A DNA stretch of 64,000 bases, from positions 1-64,000 of the forward strand of contig NZ_FOTF01000014.1 of the NCBI RefSeq assembly GCF_900114485.1, in the 5' to 3' direction. Both the position numbers and the translations under genes were made by a program. This DNA is from Loktanella salsilacus. GTDB lineage: Bacteria; Pseudomonadota; Alphaproteobacteria; Rhodobacterales; Rhodobacteraceae. Of this stretch, positions 33,857-42,575 are shown piece by piece. The stretch's first letter is position 1; each line of letters opens with the position of its first letter. The notes beneath the pieces were generated by a model. The model worked only from the letters and a program-made list of their open reading frames with translations, ran no database searches and was not told the origin of the DNA.

Positions 33857-35886
33857 CCGTCTGACAAGACCGCCAGAAAGGCATCGCCAAAGCGTTCCGC
33901 GTGACGATCACCAATCACGCGGGCCACGGCGCTGCTATCAGCGCTGCGCAGTTGCGCCACCTTGGCCAGCTGCGCAGCGCTACAGCTCATCGGTTTATCT
34001 AGGCCATCCGGCCCCCGCGTCAGATCAGCCTGCACGGCCAGCAGACGATCATAGACTGCGCCCTCGCTTCGCCCAGCGAGCTTAAGCCGTGCGGGGTGCA
34101 CGTCTTCTACGGCACCAGCGATGACTTCTAGAAACGCGCGGCCATAGCTTTCCAGCTTTTTCGCACCAACGCCGCCGATGCGGGCCATCTGGTCCAGATT
34201 GGCGGGCTTACGCTCTGCCATCTCGATCAAGGTTTTGTCGTTAAAGATGATATAGGCAGGCCCGCCCGCCGCCTCTGCCAGCGCACGGCGCTTGGCTTTC
34301 AGCGCAGACAGTAGCGGCGCGTCCTCTTCGCTGACCATGGCGCGCACGGCGGGGCTGAACTTGGCATTCGTGATCGTATCTTTGCGCAGCGTGATCTTTT
34401 CCTCGCCCTTCAAGATCGGGATCGCGGCGTCGGTCATGCGCAATGCGCCGTGCCGCGCCGGATCAGGGCGAAACAAATCGCGCCCCATCATCTGACGGAA
34501 AATCGCCTGCCACTGACGTTTATCGTATTCCTTGCCGACCCCGTAGGTCGGCAGCGCGTCATGTCCGCGCTCACGGATCTTGGCCGTATCCGCGCCCATC
34601 ACGATGTCGATCAAATGGTTCGCGCCGAACCATTCATCGGTCCGCAAGGCGGCGGACAAGGCCATGCGCACAGGCGTCGTCGCATCGAACAACTCCGCCG
34701 GTTTGTCGCACAGATCACAGTTGCCGCAAGGTTTTGGGTCTTCGCCAAAATACCGCAGCAGGTTCAAACGGCGGCACTCCAGCGCTTCAGCCAGCCCAAG
34801 CAGCGCATTCAGCCGCCCATGATCCGCGGCGCGCCGCTCTGGCGGGGCAAGCCCTTCGTCAATCTGCTGGCGGCGATAGCGTATGTCCTCGGGACCATAC
34901 AGGGTCAGCGTCTCTGCAGGCTCGCCGTCCCGGCCGCCGCGCCCGATTTCCTGATAGTAGCCTTCAATCGACTTGGGCAGATCCGCATGCGCAACCCATC
35001 GGATATCCGGCTTATCAATGCCCATCCCAAAGGCCACGGTCGCGGTGACGATCAAGCCGTCCTCTTGCTGAAACCGCCGCTCCACATCGCGGCGCGATTC
35101 CGCATCCATGCCGCCATGGTAATAACAGGCCGAATGCCCCGCCTGCCCAAGCGCTTGGCTCAGCGTTTCCGTCTTCGCCCGGGTGCCGCAATACACAATG
35201 CCAGACTGGCCCTTGCGCGCGGCGGCAAAGCCCAAAATCTGGTTGCGCGGATTATCCTTTACGGCAAAGGCCAAATGGATATTCGGCCGATCAAAGCCGC
35301 GCAGAAATGTCGCCGGTTGCTGCCCGTTGAACAGCTTTTGAATAATCTCGACCTGGGTTTCCGCATCCGCCGTCGCGGTAAAGGCCGCCAGCGGCACATC
35401 CAGCATCTCGCGCAGCTCGCCGATACGCAAATAATCGGGCCGGAAATCATGGCCCCACTGGCTGACGCAATGCGCCTCGTCCACGGCAATCAGCGTGACA
35501 TTCGCCTCGCGCAACATGCGCTGGGTGCCAAAGGACGCTAGCCGCTCCGGTGCCATATACAGCAGCTTGAGCGTGCCCGCCGCCAGCTGCGCCCAGACCG
35601 CGTCCGTCTCTTCTTCGGTATTGCCAGAAGTCAGCGCACCCGCCGCCACACCCGCCGCCTGCAACCCGCGCACCTGATCGCGCATCAGCGCAATCAGCGG
35701 CGATATCACGACGGTCACACCGGGGCGCACCAAGGCTGGCAGCTGGAAACACAGCGATTTACCGCCGCCCGTCGGCATAATCGCAAGCGTATTCTGCCCC
35801 GCCACCACGGCATCCACGATCTCTTCCTGACCGGGCCGAAACCCGTCGAATCCAAAGACATCGCGCAGCAGCGTGTCGGCCTGCAT
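33853..35886 (-). CDS. recQ: ATP-dependent DNA helicase RecQ
   Basis: A 677-residue 3'-5' superfamily 2 helicase for recombination and repair. Motifs: Walker A MPTGGGKS, DEAH-type VDEAHCVSQWGHDFRPDY, ATATADAETQ, and the arginine-finger motif VI QEIGRGGRDGEPA. The zinc-binding RQC part has C-R-R-L-N and CGNCDLC, and a C-terminal HRDC domain begins near residue 510 (LLSALKAKRRALAEAAGG). I start at ATG 35886, matching the family N-terminus (LLRDVFGFDGFRPGQEEIV); longer frames read into the intergenic repeat. It converges with the GST gene. Confidence 0.94.
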   Translation of the reverse strand: MQADTLLRDVFGFDGFRPGQEEIVDAVVAGQNTLAIMPTGGGKSLCFQLPALVRPGVTVVISPLIALMRDQVRGLQAAGVAAGALTSGNTEEETDAVWAQLAAGTLKLLYMAPERLASFGTQRMLREANVTLIAVDEAHCVSQWGHDFRPDYLRIGELREMLDVPLAAFTATADAETQVEIIQKLFNGQQPATFLRGFDRPNIHLAFAVKDNPRNQILGFAAARKGQSGIVYCGTRAKTETLSQALGQAGHSACYYHGGMDAESRRDVERRFQQEDGLIVTATVAFGMGIDKPDIRWVAHADLPKSIEGYYQEIGRGGRDGEPAETLTLYGPEDIRYRRQQIDEGLAPPERRAADHGRLNALLGLAEALECRRLNLLRYFGEDPKPCGNCDLCDKPAELFDATTPVRMALSAALRTDEWFGANHLIDIVMGADTAKIRERGHDALPTYGVGKEYDKRQWQAIFRQMMGRDLFRPDPARHGALRMTDAAIPILKGEEKITLRKDTITNAKFSPAVRAMVSEEDAPLLSALKAKRRALAEAAGGPAYIIFNDKTLIEMAERKPANLDQMARIGGVGAKKLESYGRAFLEVIAGAVEDVHPARLKLAGRSEGAVYDRLLAVQADLTRGPDGLDKPMSCSAAQLAKVAQLRSADSSAVARVIGDRHAERFGDAFLAVLSDG

Positions 35887-36021
35887 CTGTACCCTAACTC
35901 TCTTGTGCCTGAACCCGCACAATTTCATGCCGGGAATCCGTAAACAAGTCCCGAACGCTGCACACCCTTGTGACGCCCTCATACGGCATTGCCCAAATAC
36001 GCGCGCGCCGGGCACCTTCCC

Positions 36022-36058
36022 CATCATCTTGCTCCAAATACTCCCCCCGGAGGGTCCG
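36022..36058 (-). repeat. Dispersed intergenic element, copy G
   Basis: On the minus strand: GCGGACCCTCCGGGGGG, then AGTATTTGGAGC and AAGATGATGG. It sits in the 247-base divergent gap between recQ and the histidine-phosphatase gene; the rest of that gap shows no other element. Confidence 0.65.
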
Positions 36059-36132
36059 CGCCCGCGCCGTCCGCACCGTTGCCATCAGGGGCGCAACGGC
36101 TTAACCCAACGCCAAAGATAAGGAGCCGCACC

Positions 36133-36777
36133 ATGGGTGAAATCACGCTGGTCCGCCACGGCCAGGCCAATTCCGCTGCGACGACAGAGGCCGAGTATGA
36201 TCGCCTCTCTGACCTTGGTCACGAACAAGCCGCTTGGCTGGGCGCATGGATGCGCGAGCATGACCGGCCTTATGATGTCGTGCTGTCCGGCACACTGCGC
36301 CGCCAGCGCGAAACCATCGCGGGCCTTGGCTATGCCGATGCGCCCAGCGATGCCCGGCTGAACGAAATCGCCTATTACGACCTGACGCACGAAATGAAGG
36401 AAAAGCACGGCACCGAACGCACCAGCCCGGACGATTTCGTCACGCATTTTCCAGCGACTCTGACCGCCTGGCGGGCCGGTGAAATCGGCGGGGCCGAGTA
36501 TTACGAGGACTTTCGCCAGCGCGTTCGTGACGTGATGGCGATGGCGGCCCAGCCCGGCAAACGCGTGCTTTGCGTGTCGTCAGGCGGGATCATCGCGCAG
36601 GCGATTTCTGATGTGCTGGGCCTTGATATCCCGCAGATGTCCCGTGTCGCATTGCCGATCCTGAACACTAGCGTGCACCGCATTCAAGTCACCGATCACG
36701 GGCCGCTTTTGACCTGCTACAACAGCGCCCCCCACCTTGATACCGCCGCGCGCGCGGACCAGCGCACTTTTTACTGA
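36133..36777 (+). CDS. Histidine-phosphatase (phosphoglycerate-mutase-like) fold protein
   Basis: A 214-residue protein of the histidine phosphatase superfamily. The phosphate-accepting motif LVRHGQANS is intact, with His9 the expected phosphorylated residue, and the basic SGTLRRQRET segment follows. The second catalytic His, usually in a V-S-H-G-G motif, is replaced by Ser in CVSSGGIIAQ (Ser150). Activity may therefore be altered or weak. AAGGAG lies seven bases before the ATG at 36133. The next gene, a GST, follows after 11 bases and a saccharopine dehydrogenase-like gene overlaps that, suggesting a three-gene operon. Confidence 0.85.
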   Translation: MGEITLVRHGQANSAATTEAEYDRLSDLGHEQAAWLGAWMREHDRPYDVVLSGTLRRQRETIAGLGYADAPSDARLNEIAYYDLTHEMKEKHGTERTSPDDFVTHFPATLTAWRAGEIGGAEYYEDFRQRVRDVMAMAAQPGKRVLCVSSGGIIAQAISDVLGLDIPQMSRVALPILNTSVHRIQVTDHGPLLTCYNSAPHLDTAARADQRTFY

Positions 36778-36788
36778 AAGCTTCGCCA

Positions 36789-37406
36789 ATGCTGACCCTG
36801 CATTACAATCCCCTGACCATTTCCGCCGCCACCGCCATCGTGCTCGAAGAGCTGGAGGTCCCCTATACCCCCATCCTTGTTGATTTCAGCGACGTGTCGC
36901 AGCAGTCGCCCGCCTACCTTGCGCTGAACCCCAAAGGGCGGGTGCCGACGCTGCAAACACCGCAGGGCGTGTTGACAGAAACGGGCGCGATCCTTGAATA
37001 TCTTGCCGCGCAGCATGGCCCCCACCTGATCCCCGAAGACCCCTTTCAGGCGGCCCGGATGCGGGAAACAATGCACTACCTCGCATCCACCGTGCATGTG
37101 AATTACGCCCATGCCATGCGGGGCCCGCGTTGGGCGGACTTAGAATCCTCTTGGGCCGACATGACTGCCAAAGCGCCGCACACGATGGCCGCCTCGCTGG
37201 CTTATCTTGAGGGTCACTTGGACTTTGCACCCTTTGCCATCGGCAACAGCCTGACGCTGGCTGATCCATGGCTGTTCGTGCTGACCGGGTTTGCGACGCG
37301 CCTGCACATCGACATTGCGCAGTTTCCGAACCTGTCGGCGCATCAGGTGATGATGCACGATCGCTATGCCGTGCGCGCCGCCCGCAACAAAGGAATGCTC
37401 GCATGA
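36789..37406 (+). CDS. Glutathione S-transferase family protein
   Basis: A 205-residue GST: N-terminal thioredoxin-like domain MLTLHYNPLTISAAT, cis-Pro segment KGRVPTLQTP and the gamma-Glu contact LTETGAILEYLA, then the helical domain (LTLADPWLFVLTGFATRL). It sits 11 bases after the histidine-phosphatase gene and its TGA stop overlaps the ATG of the next gene (ATGA), so it is translated with it. No clear substrate. Confidence 0.87.
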   Translation: MLTLHYNPLTISAATAIVLEELEVPYTPILVDFSDVSQQSPAYLALNPKGRVPTLQTPQGVLTETGAILEYLAAQHGPHLIPEDPFQAARMRETMHYLASTVHVNYAHAMRGPRWADLESSWADMTAKAPHTMAASLAYLEGHLDFAPFAIGNSLTLADPWLFVLTGFATRLHIDIAQFPNLSAHQVMMHDRYAVRAARNKGMLA

Positions 37407-38443
37407 CACATCTTTGGGTCCGCGCTGAAAGCCGCGACCACGAGGCCCGCGTCGGCATCATGCCCGACGGCGTTGCTGCGCTGATCGCCGCAGGGCTGCG
37501 CGTCACGGTCGAAGACAGCGTTCAGCGCATCGTCCCCATTGCCGATTACGTCGCCGCAGGGGCCGAAATCGCAGCAGAGGGCGCATGGGTGGACGCCCCC
37601 CTTGATGCGTTGATCTTTGGTCTAAAAGAACTGCCCGCCGACGGCACACCCCTGCGCCACACCCACATCATGTTCGGCCACGCGTACAAGGGCCAGCCCG
37701 ATGGGCGCGTCCTGCTGGACCGTTTCAAAACGGGCGGCGGACGGCTGCTTGATCTGGAATATCTGACGGATGACTCAGGCCGCAGGGTCGCCGCCTTTGG
37801 CTATTGGGCTGGCTATGCGGGCGCGGCGGTTAGCCTGATGTGCTGGATGGCGCAGCAGCAGGGCAAGGTCATGGGCCCCGTGCGCGCCGTGCCGACACAG
37901 GCGGCCTTGCTTGCCGATTTGCGCGGCGCGATGGCGGGAATCACCGGCCCGCTACCGTCCGCACTGATCATCGGCGCGCTGGGCCGGGTTGGCACCGGGG
38001 CTGCCGATCTGTGCCGGGACATGGGCGTTGGCACGACCCTGTGGGACATGGCAGAGACCGCCAGCGGCGGCCCCTTCCCAGAAATCCTAGCGCATGAGCT
38101 GTTCTTTAACTGCATCCTAGCCCGCCCCGGCACGCCCGTCTTTGTGCCTGCCAGCGCCAAGACAGCAGAGCGCCGGCTCAGCGTCATCGGCGATATCGCC
38201 TGCGATCCGGACAGCGACTTTTCCCCGATCAAAGTTTATGACCGCGTGACGACCTGGGATGCGCCAGCGCTGCGGGTGCATGACGCGCCCGTGCTGGACG
38301 TCACTGCGATCGACAACCTGCCGTCGCTGATGCCGCTGGAAAGCTCTGCCGATTTCGCGGCGCAACTTTTGCCGCACTTAGCCGCGCCCGGATCGGATGT
38401 CTGGGCGCGCGCGTCAAAGCTGTTCGATCAGGCGATCGCTTAG
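37403..38443 (+). CDS. Saccharopine dehydrogenase-like oxidoreductase (alanine dehydrogenase/PNT fold)
   Basis: A 346-residue NAD(P)-dependent dehydrogenase of the saccharopine/alanine dehydrogenase fold. The N-terminal AlaDh_PNT domain is seen in HLWVRAESRDHEARVGIMPDG and the substrate-binding FGHAYKGQPDG and LLDLEYLTDDSGRRVAAFG; the nucleotide-binding loop is ALIIGALGRVGTGAADLC. Saccharopine dehydrogenase forms lysine from saccharopine in fungi; bacterial members often have other roles. The start is an ATGA overlap with the GST gene and is preceded by AAAGGA. It converges with the SDR gene over four bases. Confidence 0.85.
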   Translation: MTHLWVRAESRDHEARVGIMPDGVAALIAAGLRVTVEDSVQRIVPIADYVAAGAEIAAEGAWVDAPLDALIFGLKELPADGTPLRHTHIMFGHAYKGQPDGRVLLDRFKTGGGRLLDLEYLTDDSGRRVAAFGYWAGYAGAAVSLMCWMAQQQGKVMGPVRAVPTQAALLADLRGAMAGITGPLPSALIIGALGRVGTGAADLCRDMGVGTTLWDMAETASGGPFPEILAHELFFNCILARPGTPVFVPASAKTAERRLSVIGDIACDPDSDFSPIKVYDRVTTWDAPALRVHDAPVLDVTAIDNLPSLMPLESSADFAAQLLPHLAAPGSDVWARASKLFDQAIA

Positions 38444-39180
38444 CCCTTGGGGCGGAAAATGCCGTAATAGGCCCAATCCGGCAGGAATTGCCCCAGCCTG
38501 AACAGCCAAGAAAATACCGCCGGGAAGCTTTTCTTAAAGCTTTCCGGATTATTCATGTGTTCGAAGATGGCGGTCGCCGCCTCTTCGGGCTCCATGATGA
38601 AGGGCATGTTGAAATCGTTCTTTTCGGTCAGCTGGGTTTTAACAAAGCCCGGATTGACCACCTGCACGTTCACGCCGGTCTTGCGCAGATCGGCATACAT
38701 GCATTCGGCCAGCGACATGACCGCAGCTTTCGATGCGGTATAACCAATCGTGCCGGGCAGACCGCGGAATGCGGTCAGGCTGGACGTCACAACGATATGG
38801 CCATGATCGCGGGCGGTGAAATCATTAATGACGCTGCCCACGACGCGAGATGCACCAAGGTAATTGATATCGGCCATCGCCTCGGCCTGTTTGTTATTCC
38901 AAGCGGACGATTCCATCGGCCAATAGACGCCGGCCAGATAGACCACGCCGTCGATCTCTCCCACCTCTGCGCGGGCCGCTTCGACTGCGTCCAGATCGGA
39001 CACATCGACGGTGACATAGCTGGCCTTGCCGGGCAGCTCTTCGACAAGCGATTTCAGGCGATCCTCTGACCGGGCAGAGACGACGACTTCGACACCGACG
39101 CGGCTGAGTTTATGCGCGAGCGCGCGGCCCAGACCTTCGCTTGCGCCTACGATCCAGTATCTTTTGCCTTGCCAGTCCAC
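38440..39180 (-). CDS. Short-chain dehydrogenase/reductase (SDR)
   Basis: A 246-residue classical SDR: nucleotide-binding motif YWIVGASEGLGRAL (GxxxGxG variant), VYLAGVYWPM in place of N-N-A-G, catalytic Ser in VTSSLTAF, and the Y-x-x-x-K pair in GYTASKAAVMS. GTG 39180 is the start, with AGGAG eight bases upstream. The C-terminal tail is hydrophobic and Trp/Phe-rich (FSWLFRLGQFLPDWAYYGIF), suggesting membrane association. It is the last gene of the four-gene operon with an FAD oxidoreductase, a DUF1365 protein and a GPH-type transporter. Confidence 0.88.
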   Translation of the reverse strand: MDWQGKRYWIVGASEGLGRALAHKLSRVGVEVVVSARSEDRLKSLVEELPGKASYVTVDVSDLDAVEAARAEVGEIDGVVYLAGVYWPMESSAWNNKQAEAMADINYLGASRVVGSVINDFTARDHGHIVVTSSLTAFRGLPGTIGYTASKAAVMSLAECMYADLRKTGVNVQVVNPGFVKTQLTEKNDFNMPFIMEPEEAATAIFEHMNNPESFKKSFPAVFSWLFRLGQFLPDWAYYGIFRPKG

Positions 39181-39223
39181 GTCGCACTCTCCTGTCTTTG
39201 TTACCTTTATAGATAGGTCCGGA

Positions 39224-40432
39224 TCAGGCGTCCTCAAGCCGAGTCGCGGATAACAGCGCGATTGCCAGTAATTTGAGCACGCATGGCACGCCTGCATAAA
39301 GCCACGTCAGCAGCGTCAGCGCCTGCGCCGTGCTGCCGCCGCTGGACCGAAAGCCCACCTGTTCTAGCAAAGGTAACAGCAGCGCCGCCGCGAAGGCCAG
39401 CGTCAGCTTGTTCACCAGTGACCAAAGCCCAAAGCCTTGCCCGCCATTGGGCGATACCGTCGCCATGCGCCGGGCAAACATCGCGGGCAGCAGCGTCAGG
39501 TCGGCCCCAATAGATGCGCCTGACAACACACAAACGACGGCAAAGGCGACCTGATCGCCCGCGCCCAAGCGCAGGGTATAACCGAAGGACATCACCGCCA
39601 GCGCCATCGCTGCCAGCAGCACGCGCTTTGGCCCGAACCGGCGGGCAAGCGCCGACCAGATCGGTGATGACACCGCAGCGGCAAGGAAGAAGAGAACGAG
39701 CAAGGGTCCCTCCCACCCTGGGGCTTGCAGGCGGCTGTCGACGTAGAACAGGAACAGCGTAGACGACACCGCCAGCGGCGTCGCGTTGACCAAGGCCAGC
39801 AGCAGCAGACGGCGGGTAATGGCGTCGGACAGGATGGTGCGGATGGGCGTGACCTCTGCCACCGTGCGGCCCTGCCATTCCGTCCACATCACCGCCGCGG
39901 CCAGCAGCGCCAGCACGGCAAAGCCCCATGCGAACACGGCAAAGGGGGCTGCGACCGCGCCCATCAGAAACGTCGGTGCGATGGCAGCGGCGCAGATGCC
40001 CAGCAAGGCGCCTGTTTCACGCCATGCCGCCAGCCGAACGTGCCCATCTGCGCCCGCCTTCGCGATGCCTTGGGCATAGAAGTTGATGGTCAGGAATGAA
40101 AAGGCGCTGAACAGCGCGGTGATCGTGATGCCAAACCACCACAGCGGCGCGATGGGCGGTGGCACGGCAAACAATCCCAGCATCGACGCCGCCAGCAGCA
40201 GCACGCCTAGCGTGACCGCCCAAGCCTTGCCCTTGTCCAGCCGTTCGCTGATCCACCCCAGCGCCGGGTCTTGCACCACGTCCACCAGCCGCAGTGCGGC
40301 CAGTAACGCGCCAAGGGCCGTCAGGCTGACGCCGTAAGTGTCGGCATAATACTTCGGTGCGTAGATATAGATCGGCAGCCCTGCCGCATTAATGATCGCC
40401 GCGAACAGCGCAAAGGCGGGCAGCCGGGTCAT
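39224..40432 (-). CDS. MFS transporter, GPH (glycoside-pentoside-hexuronide) type
   Basis: A 402-residue transporter with about twelve membrane segments. The N-terminal half has the GPH pattern P-x-Y-x-x-x-x-Y-x-x-x-x-G (LPIYIYAPKYYADTYGVSLTALG) followed by the D-P-x-x-G-x-x-S-D-like LVDVVQDPALGWISERL. The gene overlaps the DUF1365 gene by ATGA, and ATG 40432 is clearly the start because the longer frame would overlap it extensively. A lipid-like or organic cargo is more likely than a sugar given the operon, but this is inference. Confidence 0.82.
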   Translation of the reverse strand: MTRLPAFALFAAIINAAGLPIYIYAPKYYADTYGVSLTALGALLAALRLVDVVQDPALGWISERLDKGKAWAVTLGVLLLAASMLGLFAVPPPIAPLWWFGITITALFSAFSFLTINFYAQGIAKAGADGHVRLAAWRETGALLGICAAAIAPTFLMGAVAAPFAVFAWGFAVLALLAAAVMWTEWQGRTVAEVTPIRTILSDAITRRLLLLALVNATPLAVSSTLFLFYVDSRLQAPGWEGPLLVLFFLAAAVSSPIWSALARRFGPKRVLLAAMALAVMSFGYTLRLGAGDQVAFAVVCVLSGASIGADLTLLPAMFARRMATVSPNGGQGFGLWSLVNKLTLAFAAALLLPLLEQVGFRSSGGSTAQALTLLTWLYAGVPCVLKLLAIALLSATRLEDA

Positions 40433-41181
40433 GTGATGTCGTCGGTCGGCGGCTTGGTCCATGGACGAAAGGTTGCGCCCTTCCACCACAGCTTTATCGC
40501 CTGCCAATGGATCAACGCCAGAACGCGGCGAGAGCCGAAAGGACGACGCAGGATCGCACGCAGGATACCCGCATTGGTCAGCGGCTTGCGCGGGCCGGCT
40601 AGCGTGGCAATCAAGCCGCCCGCGCCGCGCGTGTAGTCAATGCGCACATCAACCGCCTCTGGCGTGATATCAAAATGGAACACATATCCGCCTTCAATCG
40701 GCTGGAAGGGTGAGACATGGAATATTTTATCCGCCGCCAGCGGCACGCCCTTGGTGATCGGCGCAAGGTTCGCACTGCGGCACAGATAGGAATGGCGATC
40801 GCCAAAGGTATTGCCCACCTCGGCAATGACGCAGCGCAGCACGCCGGCGTCGTCGTGGATCAGCCAAAAGCTGACGGGGTTAAACACATGCCCCAGCACG
40901 CGCGGCTGCGCGAGCAAATCGATCCGGCCTGTCAGCTCGATTTCGTTTGCGGCCAGCACGGCGCGGACCCATGCCGCGCCTGTGCCAGCCTTCATCACGC
41001 CGCCATGATCGCTGTCGTGTAGCGACATCACACCGCCAGCGTTGCGCCCGAATAGCGAGGGGCCGGACACGTCAGCCTCTGCATCGCAGATCACGTAGTC
41101 GATCGAATATCGAAAGGCATTCTTCACCGCGCCCTTGCGGCTGTGAAACGTATGCCCTGCGATATGATCGATCTGCGTCAC
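40429..41181 (-). CDS. DUF1365 family protein
   Basis: A 250-residue protein with the DUF1365 motifs FHSRKGAVKNAFRYSIDYVI, FNPVSFWLIHDDAG and the VGNTFGDRHSYLC segment, ending with a basic region. The family is repeatedly found next to an FAD-dependent oxidoreductase and, in many bacteria, a cyclopropane-fatty-acid synthase-like methyltransferase; a lipid-related role has been proposed. Here it lies between the FAD oxidoreductase and transporter genes, overlapping both (ATGA each way). No methyltransferase is present. Confidence 0.88.
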   Translation of the reverse strand: MTQIDHIAGHTFHSRKGAVKNAFRYSIDYVICDAEADVSGPSLFGRNAGGVMSLHDSDHGGVMKAGTGAAWVRAVLAANEIELTGRIDLLAQPRVLGHVFNPVSFWLIHDDAGVLRCVIAEVGNTFGDRHSYLCRSANLAPITKGVPLAADKIFHVSPFQPIEGGYVFHFDITPEAVDVRIDYTRGAGGLIATLAGPRKPLTNAGILRAILRRPFGSRRVLALIHWQAIKLWWKGATFRPWTKPPTDDIT

Positions 41182-42476
41182 TGGGCGGCCAGCTCCTGCC
41201 GCTCGTTCGCGTTCAAGGCGGTGACGACGTCATAGGCCGACGACAGGCCGTCCTCGTGAAACCCGTTCTTCATCCATGCGCCGCAGAACCAAGTCCGGTT
41301 GGTGCCGTTCAGCGCGCGCGCTTTGTCCTGAGCAGCGAGCGCGGCGGTGTCATAGACGGGGTGGCGCAGGCTGGTTTGATCCCAGATCAGCTCTTCGCGG
41401 ATGGGGCGCGTGGTGTTCAGGGTGACCATGTAATCGGTCCCGGTCAGCCACGGCTGCAGCGAGTTCATCCAGTAGGTCAGATCAATTTGGTCGCTGCGCT
41501 TCTTCGCGGATTCCGTATAAATCCAAGACGCCCAGACCTTGCGCCGCTTTGGCATGATCCCGGTATCCGAATGCAGCACGACGCTGTTCGCCTGATAGCG
41601 CACGGCCCCTAGGATTGCGCGCTCGTCCGGGCTGGCGTCCGCCAGCAAGGACAGCGTGTCGTCGGAATGGGTGGCAAAGACGACCTCGTCGAAATCCTCC
41701 CACTCTGACCCGATGGCGCGGACCTGCACCCCGGCGGAGGTACGCTGCACAGCGCCGATGGGCGCGCCAAGCCGCACATCAACGCCGCGCTGTTCCAGAT
41801 CATCGCCCAGACGGCGCACGTATTGGGTGCTGCCGCCTTCAACCGTGTACCATTGGTGCTGCCCCGTGGCCCCCAGCAGCGCGTGGTTGTCGAAAAACTT
41901 CAGCAGCGCATAGGCCGGAAAATCGAGGATCTTTTCCTTGGGCGTCGACCAGATCGCACCGGAAAACGGCAGCAGGTAATGGTCACGGAAATAATCCGAC
42001 AACCCCAGCTGTTTCATAAGCCCGCCAATCGTCAGGTCTGTGTCCTGACAGGCGGCTAGACCGTGTTTGTTGAAATGCAGCACGTCGCGGATCATGCGCA
42101 GGAAATAAGGGTTCGCCGCATTGCGCCGCTGTGCGAACAGCGCATCAAGCGAGGTCAGCGCATATTCCAAACGGCCGCCATCAAAGGACGCACCAAAGCT
42201 CATGTTGCTTTTGACGACAGGCACCGACAGGTGATCGAACAGCGCCGTCAGATGCGGATAGTTAGCATAATTGAAAACGATAAATCCGGTATCGACCGGC
42301 GTGTCCTTTTGCGGGCCAGCCATGCGGGTGCGGGCATGACCGCCAAGGCGATTGCCTGCCTCGAACAGCACAACGCGGTGATCACGCGCCAAAGCATGCG
42401 CCGCCCCCATGCCTGAAATGCCGGCCCCGATCACTGCGATCTTGCGGGGTAGGTTCGTGGATGTCTCAAATGGCAT
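41178..42476 (-). CDS. FAD/NAD(P)-dependent oxidoreductase (amine-oxidase/phytoene-desaturase fold)
   Basis: A 432-residue flavoprotein. The dinucleotide-binding fold is at the N-terminus (IAVIGAGISGMGAAHALARDHRV then LFEAGNRLGGHARTR), with the second FAD contact near the C-terminus (TWFCGAWMKNGFHEDGLSSAYDVV). Related enzymes desaturate or oxidise lipids and are called protoporphyrinogen-oxidase-like. It is the first gene of the operon; a perfect 16-bp palindrome lies 26-41 bases before the ATG. A comparable FAD/DUF1365/GPH/SDR gene set is, as I recall, part of the RpoE-ChrR singlet-oxygen regulon in Rhodobacter sphaeroides. Confidence 0.88.
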   Translation of the reverse strand: MPFETSTNLPRKIAVIGAGISGMGAAHALARDHRVVLFEAGNRLGGHARTRMAGPQKDTPVDTGFIVFNYANYPHLTALFDHLSVPVVKSNMSFGASFDGGRLEYALTSLDALFAQRRNAANPYFLRMIRDVLHFNKHGLAACQDTDLTIGGLMKQLGLSDYFRDHYLLPFSGAIWSTPKEKILDFPAYALLKFFDNHALLGATGQHQWYTVEGGSTQYVRRLGDDLEQRGVDVRLGAPIGAVQRTSAGVQVRAIGSEWEDFDEVVFATHSDDTLSLLADASPDERAILGAVRYQANSVVLHSDTGIMPKRRKVWASWIYTESAKKRSDQIDLTYWMNSLQPWLTGTDYMVTLNTTRPIREELIWDQTSLRHPVYDTAALAAQDKARALNGTNRTWFCGAWMKNGFHEDGLSSAYDVVTALNANERQELAAQ

Positions 42477-42501
42477 TACAGGCTCCGTCGCGGGCGTTGG
42501 G

Positions 42502-42517
42502 ATGTGTCATGACACAT
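42502..42517. promoter_or_regulatory. Perfect 16-bp palindrome upstream of the FAD oxidoreductase operon
   Basis: ATGTGTCATGACACAT is exactly self-complementary. It occupies the promoter region of the leftward operon, 26-41 bases before the start codon, in a gap of only 99 bases. A symmetric site of this size in such a place fits a dimeric regulator. It does not match the PpsR (TGT-N12-ACA) or Crp-like spacing, and no TGATC -35 element of Rhodobacter RpoE type is seen nearby. Confidence 0.6.
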
Positions 42518-42575
42518 GCCACGCAGGGGCGGGACAAAAGGTTTCAATAATTCTTTGTGGTAATCTGTCGCAGGC

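Noticed and set aside
42477-42575. RpoE-type promoter upstream of the FAD oxidoreductase operon
   Set aside because: No TGATC -35 element with a suitable -10 is seen. A TTGAAACC sequence exists but lacks a convincing -10 at the right distance.
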